A DNA stretch of 46,005 bases, from contig JBELHA010000021.1 of NCBI GenBank assembly GCA_042091695.1, positions 1 to 46,005 on the forward strand, read 5' to 3'. The stretch is from Flavicella sp042091695. GTDB taxonomy: Bacteria > Bacteroidota > Bacteroidia > Flavobacteriales > Flavobacteriaceae. The notes under the pieces were generated by a model that ran no database searches, was not told where the DNA came from, and saw only the letters and a list, made by a program, of their open reading frames with translations. The position numbers were made by a program, and so were the translations under genes. Shown piece after piece: positions 8,547-16,634 of the stretch. Numbering within the stretch: position 1 is the first letter of the stretch; each line of letters opens with the position of its first letter.

Positions 8547-8711
8547 ATGAAAGAATACAAATTCATCAAACAAAAAAGTACTCCAATAAAAAAAGACGCT
8601 GATTTTGAAGAACTGTTAAACAGTTATGCCAAAACAGGTTGGCGCGTTGTAAATTCATTCGTTCATAGAGGTGTTGTAAAAGCAATTCTTGAACGCGAAA
8701 AAGAAGTATAA
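8547..8711 (+). CDS. Small DUF4177-like protein (54 residues)
   Basis: Starts MKEYKFIKQKSTPIKK and includes YAKTGWRVVNSF before the C-terminal AILEREKEV. This is the compact beta-alpha-beta pattern of DUF4177 proteins: a tyrosine near the start, a central G-W-R/E-V and a C-terminal beta strand ending in charged residues. It lies 33 bases after the DUF1456 stop and 19 bases before the HAD gene, all on one strand, so it is probably co-transcribed. It is easy to miss because of its size. The function of DUF4177 is unknown. Confidence 0.8.
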   Translation: MKEYKFIKQKSTPIKKDADFEELLNSYAKTGWRVVNSFVHRGVVKAILEREKEV

Positions 8712-8730
8712 AAATCTAGTAACCTAATTC

Positions 8731-9543
8731 ATGTCAGTAACGATTGCATTTACAGATATAGACGGTACTCTTTTAAATAAAGAGAGAATTCCCTCTACAA
8801 TGTTGAAAACAGAAGTAAGTCGTATCAGTAAGAACGACATCCCTTTTATATTAATTTCTTCTAGAATGCCGAGTGCTATGTTCCACATCCAAAAAGATCT
8901 CGACATCGCAGAGCAACCTATTATTTGTTACAACGGTGGACTGGTATTGGTAGATGGAAAACCGATTCACTCTACTGAAATACCTGTAGATATAGTTGCA
9001 AGCATCAACGATTTAAACAAAGAAAACACATTCCACATAAGCTTGTACAATCAAGACGATTGGTATGTGGAATCAATGGATTTTTGGGCCAAAAGAGAAG
9101 AAAATAACACCAAGGTGAGTCCTACAGTACGCGGTATTGAAAGTGTGATTACTACATGGAAAAAAGAGGGGAAAGGGGCCCATAAAATAATGTGTATGGG
9201 TGAAAAAGAAGCACTGGATATCGTCATGGATCGTTTGACAGAAAAATACCCAAACGATTTACATTTGTACCGCTCTAAAGACACCTATATAGAAATTGCA
9301 AATAAGGAAATTTCAAAACTTACAGGTATCAAAACACTTCTAAATCACAGTTACCCTAAAAAAACATTAGACAATTGCATTGCATTTGGTGACAATTACA
9401 ATGATATTGAAATGCTAGAAGCAGTACATACCGGTGTAGCAGTACGAAATGCAAAACCCGAAGTATTGGAGATAGCAGATAGTATTTCAGATACAAATCA
9501 CAACGACGGTGTTGCCAAAGCGATCAAAGAACACCTATCCTAA
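8731..9543 (+). CDS. Cof-type HAD-superfamily sugar-phosphate phosphatase
   Basis: A 270-residue cytoplasmic phosphatase of the HAD IIB (Cof) class. Motif I is FTDIDGTLLN (residues 7-16) with the nucleophile Asp in DxDGT. Motif II is the Ser in LISSR, and motif IV is AFGDNYNDIEML with the magnesium-binding aspartates. A C2-type cap lies between motifs II and III. The substrate is not predictable; sugar phosphates, FMN and PLP are common for this class. It sits between the DUF4177 and DUF4369 genes. Confidence 0.92.
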   Translation: MSVTIAFTDIDGTLLNKERIPSTMLKTEVSRISKNDIPFILISSRMPSAMFHIQKDLDIAEQPIICYNGGLVLVDGKPIHSTEIPVDIVASINDLNKENTFHISLYNQDDWYVESMDFWAKREENNTKVSPTVRGIESVITTWKKEGKGAHKIMCMGEKEALDIVMDRLTEKYPNDLHLYRSKDTYIEIANKEISKLTGIKTLLNHSYPKKTLDNCIAFGDNYNDIEMLEAVHTGVAVRNAKPEVLEIADSISDTNHNDGVAKAIKEHLS

Positions 9544-9566
9544 ATTAAAAAAACAAATAATCAAGA

Positions 9567-10265
9567 ATGAAAAAAATTATAAAGAGCTTATTTTTACTAG
9601 TAGTTTTAAGTGCCTGTACCTCAAACAAAAATCATAAAATGACCGTTTCAGGAGAGATAAGAGGTTTGAAAAAAGGGACCTTGTACTTACAGAAAATTAA
9701 AGAAGGAACCCTTTCAACAATTGATTCAATTGCACTTGAAGATACAGGTGTTTATGAATTGTACAGTGACGGAGAGTCTGGGACTTTACACTTTTTAAGC
9801 CTAGACAAGTCCACCGAAAAAAGCATTCCTTTCTTTGGAACTCCCGGCGTGATAAACATAGACACACAGCTTGAAAAATTTGTAATTCAAGCAAAGATTT
9901 CAGGTTCAAAAAACCAAGAGATTTTGGACAATTTCAATGACATAGCTACTAAGTTTCAAAACCAAAATTTAGAGATGATCAAAGAAAGTTTGGAAGCTCA
10001 AAAAGATAAAGATCTTGAAAAAGTTACTGCAATTAGCAAGAGACAACAACAACAATTGAGAAGAAAATACTTGTACACAACCAATTTTGCAATCACACAT
10101 GCTGACTCTGAAGTGGCGCCTTACTTAGCACTTACCGTATTGAACGATGCTAATATAAAATTATTAGATACCATCAATCAATCATTGAGTGCAGCCATCA
10201 AAAATTCTACCTATGGGAAAGAATTAAAAAAATACATCACTACCATCAAAGAAGTTGAAAAATAA
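9567..10265 (+). CDS. DUF4369 domain lipoprotein
   Basis: A 232-residue lipoprotein. The signal ends in the lipobox LSAC with the acylated Cys at residue 17. The following 100 residues (SGEIRGLKKGTLYLQKIKEG) form the beta-rich DUF4369 pattern found in many Bacteroidetes lipoproteins, where it often precedes a thioredoxin-like AhpC/TSA domain. Here the C-terminal half is instead a charged helical region without a CxxC motif. It is the last gene of its operon. The function is unknown; it should sit in the periplasm or at the outer membrane. Confidence 0.85.
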   Translation: MKKIIKSLFLLVVLSACTSNKNHKMTVSGEIRGLKKGTLYLQKIKEGTLSTIDSIALEDTGVYELYSDGESGTLHFLSLDKSTEKSIPFFGTPGVINIDTQLEKFVIQAKISGSKNQEILDNFNDIATKFQNQNLEMIKESLEAQKDKDLEKVTAISKRQQQQLRRKYLYTTNFAITHADSEVAPYLALTVLNDANIKLLDTINQSLSAAIKNSTYGKELKKYITTIKEVEK

Positions 10266-10270
10266 AAAAT

Positions 10271-10320
10271 AAAAAGGTGTGTCTTGTTTCAATTTCTATT
10301 GAATATGACACACCTTTTTT
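10271..10320. terminator. Bidirectional terminator between convergent operons
   Basis: AAAAAGGTGTGTC (10271-10283) pairs with GACACACCTTTTTT (10307-10320). The A-run on the left and T-run on the right allow it to end both the DUF4369 operon (plus) and the TIGR00266/DUF4442 pair (minus). Confidence 0.88.
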
Positions 10321-10323
10321 GTT

Positions 10324-11121
10324 TTAATTATCTCCATCCAATAGATCACCTACAGCTCCAAGTACACTTCCTTCTCCCTTGGTATTACCACCCGAATTTT
10401 TAGGAGCCAATGCCAATACTCTCCCCGCCAGTCTACTGAAAGGCAAAGATTGAATATATACTTTTCCTGGTCCTTTAAGCGTTGCAAAAAATAACCCTTC
10501 ACCACCAAACAAGGTGTTTTTAATACCTCCTACAAACTCAATATCATAGGTTACAGAGGGCGCAAAACCGACCAAACAGCCTGTATCAACTTTCAGAATT
10601 TCTCCTCGCTGCAATTCTTTTTCCTTAATCGTTCCACCTGCGTGAATGAATGCCATACCATCACCTTCTAATTTTTGCATGATAAAGCCTTCACCTCCAA
10701 ACAATCCCCTTCCTAACTTTTTGGAAAACTCAATTCCAATAGAAACTCCTTTTGCAGCTGCTAAAAAAGCATCTTTTTGACAGATAAACTTGCCTCCTAC
10801 TTCAGATAAATCAATAGGAATAATACGTCCAGGATATGGAGAGGCAAAAGAAACTTTGTGTTTTTGAAAGCCCTGATTGGTATAGACAGTCATAAACAAG
10901 CTCTCTCCAGTCAAGAGGCGTTTTCCAGCCGAGAACAACTTTCCAAACACTCCCGAAGACTGCTCCGATCCATCTCCAAATATTGTAGCCATCTCAATGC
11001 CATCCTCCATCATCATAAAACTTCCGGATTCTGCCAATACACTTTCTTGTGGGTCTAATTCAATTTCAACAAATTGCATTTCTGCACCTTGTATTTCATA
11101 GTCAATTTCGTGTGAATTCAT
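10324..11121 (-). CDS. TIGR00266/AIM24 family protein
   Basis: A 265-residue protein of the AIM24/TIGR00266 family. The sequence shows the family's repeated beta-helical Gly-rich pattern, for example RGLFGGEGFIMQKLEGDG and NTLFGGEGLFFATLKGPG. It has no signal peptide or membrane helix. Bacterial members have no firmly established function; the mitochondrial relative AIM24 affects inner-membrane organisation. It ends 3 bases after a bidirectional terminator and starts 7 bases after the DUF4442 gene, so the two are probably one transcript. Confidence 0.88.
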   Translation of the reverse strand: MNSHEIDYEIQGAEMQFVEIELDPQESVLAESGSFMMMEDGIEMATIFGDGSEQSSGVFGKLFSAGKRLLTGESLFMTVYTNQGFQKHKVSFASPYPGRIIPIDLSEVGGKFICQKDAFLAAAKGVSIGIEFSKKLGRGLFGGEGFIMQKLEGDGMAFIHAGGTIKEKELQRGEILKVDTGCLVGFAPSVTYDIEFVGGIKNTLFGGEGLFFATLKGPGKVYIQSLPFSRLAGRVLALAPKNSGGNTKGEGSVLGAVGDLLDGDN

Positions 11122-11128
11122 AAATTTA

Positions 11129-11590
11129 TTATTGTTTTGATTTTATTTTAATACTCCATTCATACTCAAAACGAGAGACAATCGTATTGCTTTCATCTAC
11201 TCCTTCTGAACTTAGAATAATAACTTGTCCTTCCCCTGAATTTTTTGCAGCCTCGATGGCTTCTTGAATCTGATCTTTGTAATCACAACTAAAAAGAATG
11301 GTACCAACAGCCTTTTTAAAAAACTGTCCTTTTTGGGCAGTGACCAACATAGAGACTTTGACCTTTGCTCTGTCTATGGCTTTGAACATGACAATTCCTG
11401 TAGCCAACTCGGAGGCCATACCTTGAGTTGCCCAATACATCGACTTAAAAGGGTTTGTATTGAACCAATTATAACGCACTTTTACGAGTACTCTTTTATG
11501 AGAGGCCTCGCATACACGAACTCCTGAAAAAAAAGCAGATGGTAATTTAAATACTGTAAATAAATTCCATTGGAAGGGTGAATAATTCAT
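11129..11590 (-). CDS. DUF4442 (hotdog-fold thioesterase-like) protein
   Basis: A protein of about 153 residues with the DUF4442 pattern: PFQWNLFTVFKLPSAFFSGV near the start, then NPFKSMYWATQGMASELATG. This resembles the central helix of hotdog-fold thioesterases. I prefer the ATG at 11590, but an in-frame ATG at 11603-11605 would add five residues. The substrate is unknown. It is divergent from the PadR gene; the PadR palindrome starts about 40 bases from this start, so PadR may also affect this gene. Confidence 0.85.
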   Translation of the reverse strand: MNYSPFQWNLFTVFKLPSAFFSGVRVCEASHKRVLVKVRYNWFNTNPFKSMYWATQGMASELATGIVMFKAIDRAKVKVSMLVTAQKGQFFKKAVGTILFSCDYKDQIQEAIEAAKNSGEGQVIILSSEGVDESNTIVSRFEYEWSIKIKSKQ

Positions 11591-11630
11591 AGTTCTAAGA
11601 TACATAAATTAAATAGAATATAAAAAAATC

Positions 11631-11655
11631 TAGTACTATGTATTGCATAATACTA
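11631..11655. promoter_or_regulatory. 25-bp near-perfect palindrome, predicted PadR operator
   Basis: Left arm TAGTACTATGTA (11631-11642), one central base, right arm TGCATAATACTA (11644-11655). The arms match at 10 of 12 positions. The palindrome covers the -33 TTG (11643-11645) of the PadR promoter, the position expected for an autorepressor. Binding by this PadR is inference. Confidence 0.65.
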
Positions 11656-11672
11656 TATTATTTATATATTTG
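11643..11672 (+). promoter_or_regulatory. Promoter of the padR-pspC-DUF2807 operon
   Basis: TTG (11643-11645), 19 bases, then TATATTTG (11665-11672): a full match to the Bacteroidetes housekeeping consensus. The padR start is 40 bases downstream. The -33 element is inside the palindrome at 11631-11655. Confidence 0.78.
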
Positions 11673-11712
11673 CATTGTACTTAAGAAAATAATTAACAAA
11701 ACTCCTTACAAA

Positions 11713-12048
11713 ATGAAAATAGAAAACACGAAAGCTCAGATGAGAAAGGGAGTACTGGAGTACTGCATACTCTCTATATTGCAATCTAAAGATGCGTACA
11801 CTTCTGAAATACTAAGCACTCTTAAAGAGGCTGAAATGATAGTTGTTGAAGGAACCATTTATCCACTACTTACTCGTTTAAAAAATGCAGGTTTATTGAC
11901 TTACCGATGGGAAGAATCGGTATCAGGACCACCAAGAAAATATTATGAACTAACAGAAACTGGAAGAAATTTTTTATCAGAATTAGATCAAACTTGGACC
12001 ACACTTGAAAACGCAGTTACAAAAATAACAAGAGCTAAAAAAAATTAA
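11713..12048 (+). CDS. PadR-family transcriptional regulator
   Basis: A 111-residue winged-helix regulator. It begins MKIENTKAQMRKGVLEYCIL; the segment TIYPLLTRLKNAGLLTYRWE is the recognition helix and wing, followed by GPPRKYYELTETGR, the standard PadR end of the domain. The short C-terminal helix suggests the small (subfamily 2) PadR type. I reject the longer reading frame from 11638 because it would start inside the promoter and palindrome. It is followed after one base by the PspC gene. It probably represses its own operon. Confidence 0.92.
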   Translation: MKIENTKAQMRKGVLEYCILSILQSKDAYTSEILSTLKEAEMIVVEGTIYPLLTRLKNAGLLTYRWEESVSGPPRKYYELTETGRNFLSELDQTWTTLENAVTKITRAKKN

Positions 12049-12049
12049 C

Positions 12050-13624
12050 ATGAATAAGACAGTAAATATTAACCTCGGAGGCCTCTTCTTTCACATTGAT
12101 GAGAATGCTTATAAAACGCTTAAAAACTACCTCAAATCTATCGCTACTTCTCTGAGTGACGACCCGCAAGGAAAGGATGAAATCATAAAGGATATAGAAC
12201 AGAGAATCGGAGAACTCTTACTTGAAAAGGTCACCAAAGAAAGACAAGTTGTCGACGAAAAAAACATAGAAGATATCATCGCCATAATGGGACAGCCTGA
12301 AGAGTATGAAGGTGAAGAACCAAAAGATGAGGCTGAACAACCTAAAGCACAAAAAACCAAACACCGCAAGAAACTCTACAGAGATGGAGAAGATCGCTTT
12401 TTAGGAGGTGTGAGTTCGGGTTTAGGGCATTATTTTGGAATCGATAGTACATGGGTACGCTTGCTTTTTATACTTCTTGGAATCTTCGGAGGAGCTACAT
12501 TTCCTATCTACATTATCCTATGGGTTTTAATACCTGAAGCCAAAACTACGGCTGAAAAACTTGAAATGGTTGGAGAAAATGTAACGATTGACAATATTGA
12601 AAAAAAGATTCGAGAAGAATTTGAGGAAGTAAGTGCAAAATTCAAAAATACTGATTTTAGCAACCTAAAAAACAACTCTCAAAAAATCGTGCATTTTATT
12701 GGAAATATAATTGGAGCTTTGTTTCAAATCTTAAAGAAAATCACTGGTGTTCTCATGATGTTTTTCTCAGTTATTGGAATCATTATAGCATTTATTTGCA
12801 CAACAACTATTGGCAGTATTGAATTCCTTGAAATCAACGACAGTATCATAGATACATGGTTTTTCAATACAAGTATTCCGGAACCAATTTTAGTAATTTC
12901 CTTTTTAATAGGAATCATGCTTCCTTGTATTTTAGTGTTTTTTACAGGTTTAAAAATAGCTTCAAAAAGACAGATCTCTGTAAACAAACCTACTACTATT
13001 ACCTCAATCATTTTATGGATAATTGCTACTAGTATTTTAGCTGTAGCAGGAGCTGCTTCTTTATCTTCTTATGCTTATAAAGGAGTAAAAACTGATAAGA
13101 AAAACTATAACTACAAAGAGATGGACACCCTACAAATTAGAGTCATCAATGACGATTATCTTTGGGATTCGTATCCACTAAGGAGGAGAAACAACAAAGA
13201 AGTTGTATCGCATGACAGTACCAATCTAAACTACTCTAACAACATAGGTTTTAATGTAACACCAAGTAACGACGATCAAGTTGCAGTAATTGTCAAAAAA
13301 CATTCAAATGGTAGAAGCCGTAAAAATGCGGTAGAAAACGCAAGTGAAATCCAATACAAATATGAAGTTATAAACAACGAAATTGTTTTGGACGGTTATT
13401 TCCTAAGCAAAAGAGAACATCTACACCGTGATGAAGAAATAAGTATTGATATAAAAATCCCCAATGATATCTATGTCTATTTTACGCAATCTTCTTATAG
13501 CTTTTTAGACGATATAAAAAACACAAAGAATATTTATGACGGAGATATGGTGAACCAGCACTTTATAATGAAATCCTACGGCTTCGAATGTACCGATTGT
13601 AATCCCAACATCTACAGAAATTAA
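12050..13624 (+). CDS. PspC-domain membrane protein with N-terminal HAAS-like region
   Basis: A 524-residue protein. Residues 1-90 form a helical region (DEIIKDIEQRIGELL, then IEDIIAIMGQPEEYEG) resembling the HAAS domain that often accompanies PadR regulators. Residues 110-164 are a PspC domain (RFLGGVSSGLGHYFGI). Further membrane helices lie at about 232-254, 278-302 and 317-341. The last 180 residues are polar and beta-rich, probably outside the inner membrane, and end in a CxxC motif (ECTDC). The start is one base after the padR stop. The likely role is membrane-stress sensing or signalling; this is inference from domains and context. Confidence 0.88.
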   Translation: MNKTVNINLGGLFFHIDENAYKTLKNYLKSIATSLSDDPQGKDEIIKDIEQRIGELLLEKVTKERQVVDEKNIEDIIAIMGQPEEYEGEEPKDEAEQPKAQKTKHRKKLYRDGEDRFLGGVSSGLGHYFGIDSTWVRLLFILLGIFGGATFPIYIILWVLIPEAKTTAEKLEMVGENVTIDNIEKKIREEFEEVSAKFKNTDFSNLKNNSQKIVHFIGNIIGALFQILKKITGVLMMFFSVIGIIIAFICTTTIGSIEFLEINDSIIDTWFFNTSIPEPILVISFLIGIMLPCILVFFTGLKIASKRQISVNKPTTITSIILWIIATSILAVAGAASLSSYAYKGVKTDKKNYNYKEMDTLQIRVINDDYLWDSYPLRRRNNKEVVSHDSTNLNYSNNIGFNVTPSNDDQVAVIVKKHSNGRSRKNAVENASEIQYKYEVINNEIVLDGYFLSKREHLHRDEEISIDIKIPNDIYVYFTQSSYSFLDDIKNTKNIYDGDMVNQHFIMKSYGFECTDCNPNIYRN

Positions 13625-13628
13625 ACTT

Positions 13629-14348
13629 ATGAAAACAACCATTAAAAGTATCTTACTACTCCTTGTTATCACAAGCTGCCAATTCAAGCATTCTTTTACT
13701 GTAAAGGGCAATAGAACTGTAACGTGGGAGAAAAGAAAAACACAAGATTTTTTCGAAAATATTGAGATAAGTAACGGTATTACTCTACTACTCACTGAAG
13801 GGAAAAAAGAGCTACTTAGAGTAGAAGCCGATGAAAACATACACGAACACATTTTTACAGAAGTGAGCAACGGTACTTTAAAAATATATACCGATGTAAA
13901 TACGCGAAAAACAAAAGCTAAAAACGTGTATGTTACAACCTCAGGACTAAAAGGTGTATATGCAAGTAACGGAAGCACTGTAATCACAAAAAATGAGCTC
14001 ATTGCAAATCAAATTGAGCTAAAAACAAGTAGTGGCTCTTCTATGGACATATATTTAAATGCCCGTCTGATTGATGCTTCTAGTAGCAGTGGATCAAGTA
14101 TGTATCTTCAAGGAAATAGCCATGAATTGAATGCTAAAACAAGTAGCGGTAGTCAAATCAACGCCAAGGAATTGATCGCTGAGCTGACAAACGTAAAAGC
14201 GAGTAGCGGATCAGAAATCACTATCCATACAACTGACTATTTGAACGCTGTGGTAAGTAGTGGGGCACATATAAGTAGTTATGGAAACCCAAAAGAAATC
14301 AACCAGAAAAAATCTTCTGGTGGCATGATAGCTTTAAATAAAAAATAA
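13629..14348 (+). CDS. DUF2807 (GIN-domain) lipoprotein
   Basis: A 239-residue predicted lipoprotein with lipobox ITSC (Cys17). The rest is the DUF2807 'putative autotransporter adhesin head GIN' domain: a ladder of short turns with repeated Ser-Ser-Gly (KTSSGSSMD, SSSSGSSMYL, KTSSGSQIN, KASSGSEIT, VVSSGAHIS) at about 20-residue spacing, as expected for a parallel beta-helix. It starts 4 bases after the pspC stop and ends the PadR operon. The adhesin label is only a family name; its actual role is unknown. Confidence 0.9.
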   Translation: MKTTIKSILLLLVITSCQFKHSFTVKGNRTVTWEKRKTQDFFENIEISNGITLLLTEGKKELLRVEADENIHEHIFTEVSNGTLKIYTDVNTRKTKAKNVYVTTSGLKGVYASNGSTVITKNELIANQIELKTSSGSSMDIYLNARLIDASSSSGSSMYLQGNSHELNAKTSSGSQINAKELIAELTNVKASSGSEITIHTTDYLNAVVSSGAHISSYGNPKEINQKKSSGGMIALNKK

Positions 14349-14370
14349 ATTACCCCTACCCCTAAAACCA

Positions 14371-14412
14371 AAAAAACCTCCATCACTATAAAAGTGTTCT
14401 GGAGGTTTTTTT
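14371..14412. terminator. Bidirectional terminator between DUF2807 and BI-1 genes
   Basis: AAAAAACCTCCA (14371-14382) pairs with TGGAGGTTTTTTTT (from about 14400), and an inner CACT/AGTG pairing extends the stem. There are A and T runs on both sides. It lies between two convergent genes. Confidence 0.85.
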
Positions 14413-14425
14413 TGTTTTATTCGCT

Positions 14426-15121
14426 CTATTTTCTATCTCCTAAAAAACGAAGTAAGTATAAAAATAAATTCACAAAATCCAAATAAAGCGTCAATGCACC
14501 TAAGATAGATTTCTTTTGCGCTACTTCTTGGCCATCATCATAAGAAGCCATTTGTTTTATTTTTTGAGTATCATAAGCAGTCAAACCTACAAAAATAAGA
14601 ACACCAACATAAGTGATGATCCAGTACATAAATTCACTTGCCAAAAACATATTTACAATAGAAGCAATTACCAAACCAATCAGGGCCATAAACAATAAAT
14701 TACCCCACGAAGTCAAATCTTTTTTCGTTGTATATCCGTAGATACTCATCACTGCAAAAGTCAGTGCTGTTACTAAAAAAGTAGAGGCGATTGAACCTGA
14801 AGTATAGATCAAAAACACCATAGAGAGTGTCAACCCATTTAAGACAGCGTACAGCATGAATACAATACCTGCAAGTTCAGCAGACATCTTTTCGATACGA
14901 GCCGACAAGTAAATAACCGCTCCAAACTCTGCAGCGATCAATAGGTAAAAGGGAATTGGAGTCGCATTCATTGGAAATATAAAATCAATCACTGCGGGTG
15001 TTGAGATAGCCCACATTGCGACAGCTGCAGTTACTACTAAAGCACAGCTCATCCATCCGTAGACTTTTGATATAAAAGCGGCTTGTATTTGTTCTTTTGA
15101 GATACTAAGTTGAGAATTCAT
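14426..15121 (-). CDS. Bax inhibitor-1 / YccA family membrane protein
   Basis: A 231-residue protein with seven hydrophobic segments. It has the BI-1 family end: a conserved YVGVLIFVGLTAYDTQKIKQ in the sixth helix region and GALTLYLDFVNLFLYLLRFL at the C-terminus. BI-1 proteins are pH-sensitive calcium leak channels in some bacteria; E. coli YccA modulates FtsH. Which applies here is unknown. It is a single gene between a bidirectional terminator and the MerR gene (58-base gap). Confidence 0.93.
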   Translation of the reverse strand: MNSQLSISKEQIQAAFISKVYGWMSCALVVTAAVAMWAISTPAVIDFIFPMNATPIPFYLLIAAEFGAVIYLSARIEKMSAELAGIVFMLYAVLNGLTLSMVFLIYTSGSIASTFLVTALTFAVMSIYGYTTKKDLTSWGNLLFMALIGLVIASIVNMFLASEFMYWIITYVGVLIFVGLTAYDTQKIKQMASYDDGQEVAQKKSILGALTLYLDFVNLFLYLLRFLGDRK

Positions 15122-15179
15122 TGTTGAAATTTTAATTAATTTGTTAGTATTTGTATTTTACGCTTCACTATAAGAAGCA

Positions 15180-15509
15180 TTAGAGTTCATTTTTTATTTT
15201 GATTAACTCAGCTTTGACTGCCTCGAGCTTGCGTACTACATCGTGTATTATTTTGGTGGCATCTGGTTCTTTTTTCAACTTTTGCTTGGCTCCGTCAAGT
15301 GTAAATCCTTTCTCTTTTACCAAATGGTAAATCAATTGAAAATTGGAGATGTCTTCAGGAGTAAACATACGATCCCCCTTTTTATTCTTTTTGGGTTGAA
15401 TGATATCAAATTCTTTTTCCCAAAAGCGAATCAGGGAAGTATTTACATCAAAAGCTTTGGCTACTTCACCAATTTTATAATACATTTTTTCAGGCAAGGG
15501 TAGCTGCAT
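15180..15509 (-). CDS. MerR-family transcriptional regulator
   Basis: A 109-residue protein. The winged helix-turn-helix is at residues 9-80 (MYYKIGEVAKAFDVNTSLIR, then FWEKEF, GDRMFTPEDI), followed by a short charged helix likely to mediate dimerisation. There is no effector domain and no cysteine metal site. This is the minimal MerR type common in Bacteroidetes next to M23 peptidase genes. Its ATG overlaps the stop of the M23 gene by one base (TAATG), so translation is probably coupled. The target is unknown. Confidence 0.9.
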   Translation of the reverse strand: MQLPLPEKMYYKIGEVAKAFDVNTSLIRFWEKEFDIIQPKKNKKGDRMFTPEDISNFQLIYHLVKEKGFTLDGAKQKLKKEPDATKIIHDVVRKLEAVKAELIKIKNEL

Positions 15510-16480
15510 TAGTCGAGAGATTGGTTTTCTATACTAGCCATATCCAACATCAAATCATACTCCTCTGGAGTCAAGTCATTAAAGTAATAAAATATAGGGT
15601 TTACTTTTTTATTTCCTTTGTGTACTTCGTAGTGTAAGTGGGGTGCTGTTGAAGTACCTGATGACCCTACATATCCAATCATATCACCACGTTTCACCTT
15701 TTGTCCTCTTCGTACGATGTATTTTTGCATGTGTGCATAAACAGTTTTATAACCAAAACCATGGTTAATTTTCACCACATTTCCATACCCTCTTCTAGAT
15801 CGCTTTACACTTTCAACAGTTCCATTCCCTGTTGCATAAATTGGTGTTCCTTTGGAGGCAGAAAAATCCATCCCCGAATGCATTTTACGAGTCTTGTATA
15901 TTGGATGAATTCTATACCCATATCCCGAAGCCATACGTTTCAAGTTCTTGTTCGACACTGGCTGAATGGCTGGTATAGAAGCTAACATTTCTTGCTTGTT
16001 TTTTGCCATATCAACGATGGCGTCGAGTGATTTGGACTGGATTACCATCTGTTTGGATAAAACGTCAACTTTTTTAGTGACCTCCTTTATCATGGTTGAG
16101 TTCTCAAAACCATCCAAAGATTTATAACGATTGATTCCTCCAAAACCTGCCATACGTTGTTCCTTAGATATTGGTTCTGCCTCGAAATAAACCCTGTATA
16201 TATTATCGTCACGATCCTGAATTTCTTTTAGTACCTCCGACCCCTCATCAATTCTTTTTGACAACAATTCAAAATGCAACTGTAAGTTTTCCAATTCTCT
16301 TTGTTGCTTTTTTTGTAAAGGTGATTTAATAATCGTACTAAAACCAATAAAACCAATGAAGGCTACCAAAAAAGCAGCGATTACAAAAAGTAAAGTATTC
16401 TTTATTTTAGTACTTCTTTTTACCTGTATTCTTTGATAAGATAGGGTATCTGAATCGTAGTAAAATTTTACTTTTGCCAT
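15509..16480 (-). CDS. M23-family peptidoglycan endopeptidase (membrane-anchored)
   Basis: A 323-residue protein with one N-terminal membrane helix (about residues 29-50), a coiled-coil-like region (about 55-110 and 130-160) and a C-terminal LytM/M23 domain. Zinc ligands are visible in HSGMDFSASKGTPIYATG (HxxxD) and in PHLHYEVH (HxH); the central VVKINHGFGYKTVYAHM stretch fits the family. It either cuts peptide cross-links in the wall or, like some coiled-coil M23 proteins, activates other wall enzymes. Both zinc motifs are intact, favouring a catalytic role. It is coupled to the MerR gene downstream. Confidence 0.93.
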   Translation of the reverse strand: MAKVKFYYDSDTLSYQRIQVKRSTKIKNTLLFVIAAFLVAFIGFIGFSTIIKSPLQKKQQRELENLQLHFELLSKRIDEGSEVLKEIQDRDDNIYRVYFEAEPISKEQRMAGFGGINRYKSLDGFENSTMIKEVTKKVDVLSKQMVIQSKSLDAIVDMAKNKQEMLASIPAIQPVSNKNLKRMASGYGYRIHPIYKTRKMHSGMDFSASKGTPIYATGNGTVESVKRSRRGYGNVVKINHGFGYKTVYAHMQKYIVRRGQKVKRGDMIGYVGSSGTSTAPHLHYEVHKGNKKVNPIFYYFNDLTPEEYDLMLDMASIENQSLD

Positions 16481-16634
16481 ATGAGTAATTATAGTATTTT
16501 TGTAAGCGCATTTGTGAATGCTTTACAATTCCATTATTGGGTATTTGCTAACAAATTTACAAAATGTTTTAGAATTACTCTACATACGCAGAGTTTTAGG
16601 AAAAATTTAATAGTTAAGAGAAGACAAGAGCCTT

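Noticed and set aside
11638..11712. Longer padR start at 11638
   Set aside because: It would start within the promoter and palindrome, and the added residues are hydrophobic and unlike the PadR family; the start at 11713 matches family N-termini.
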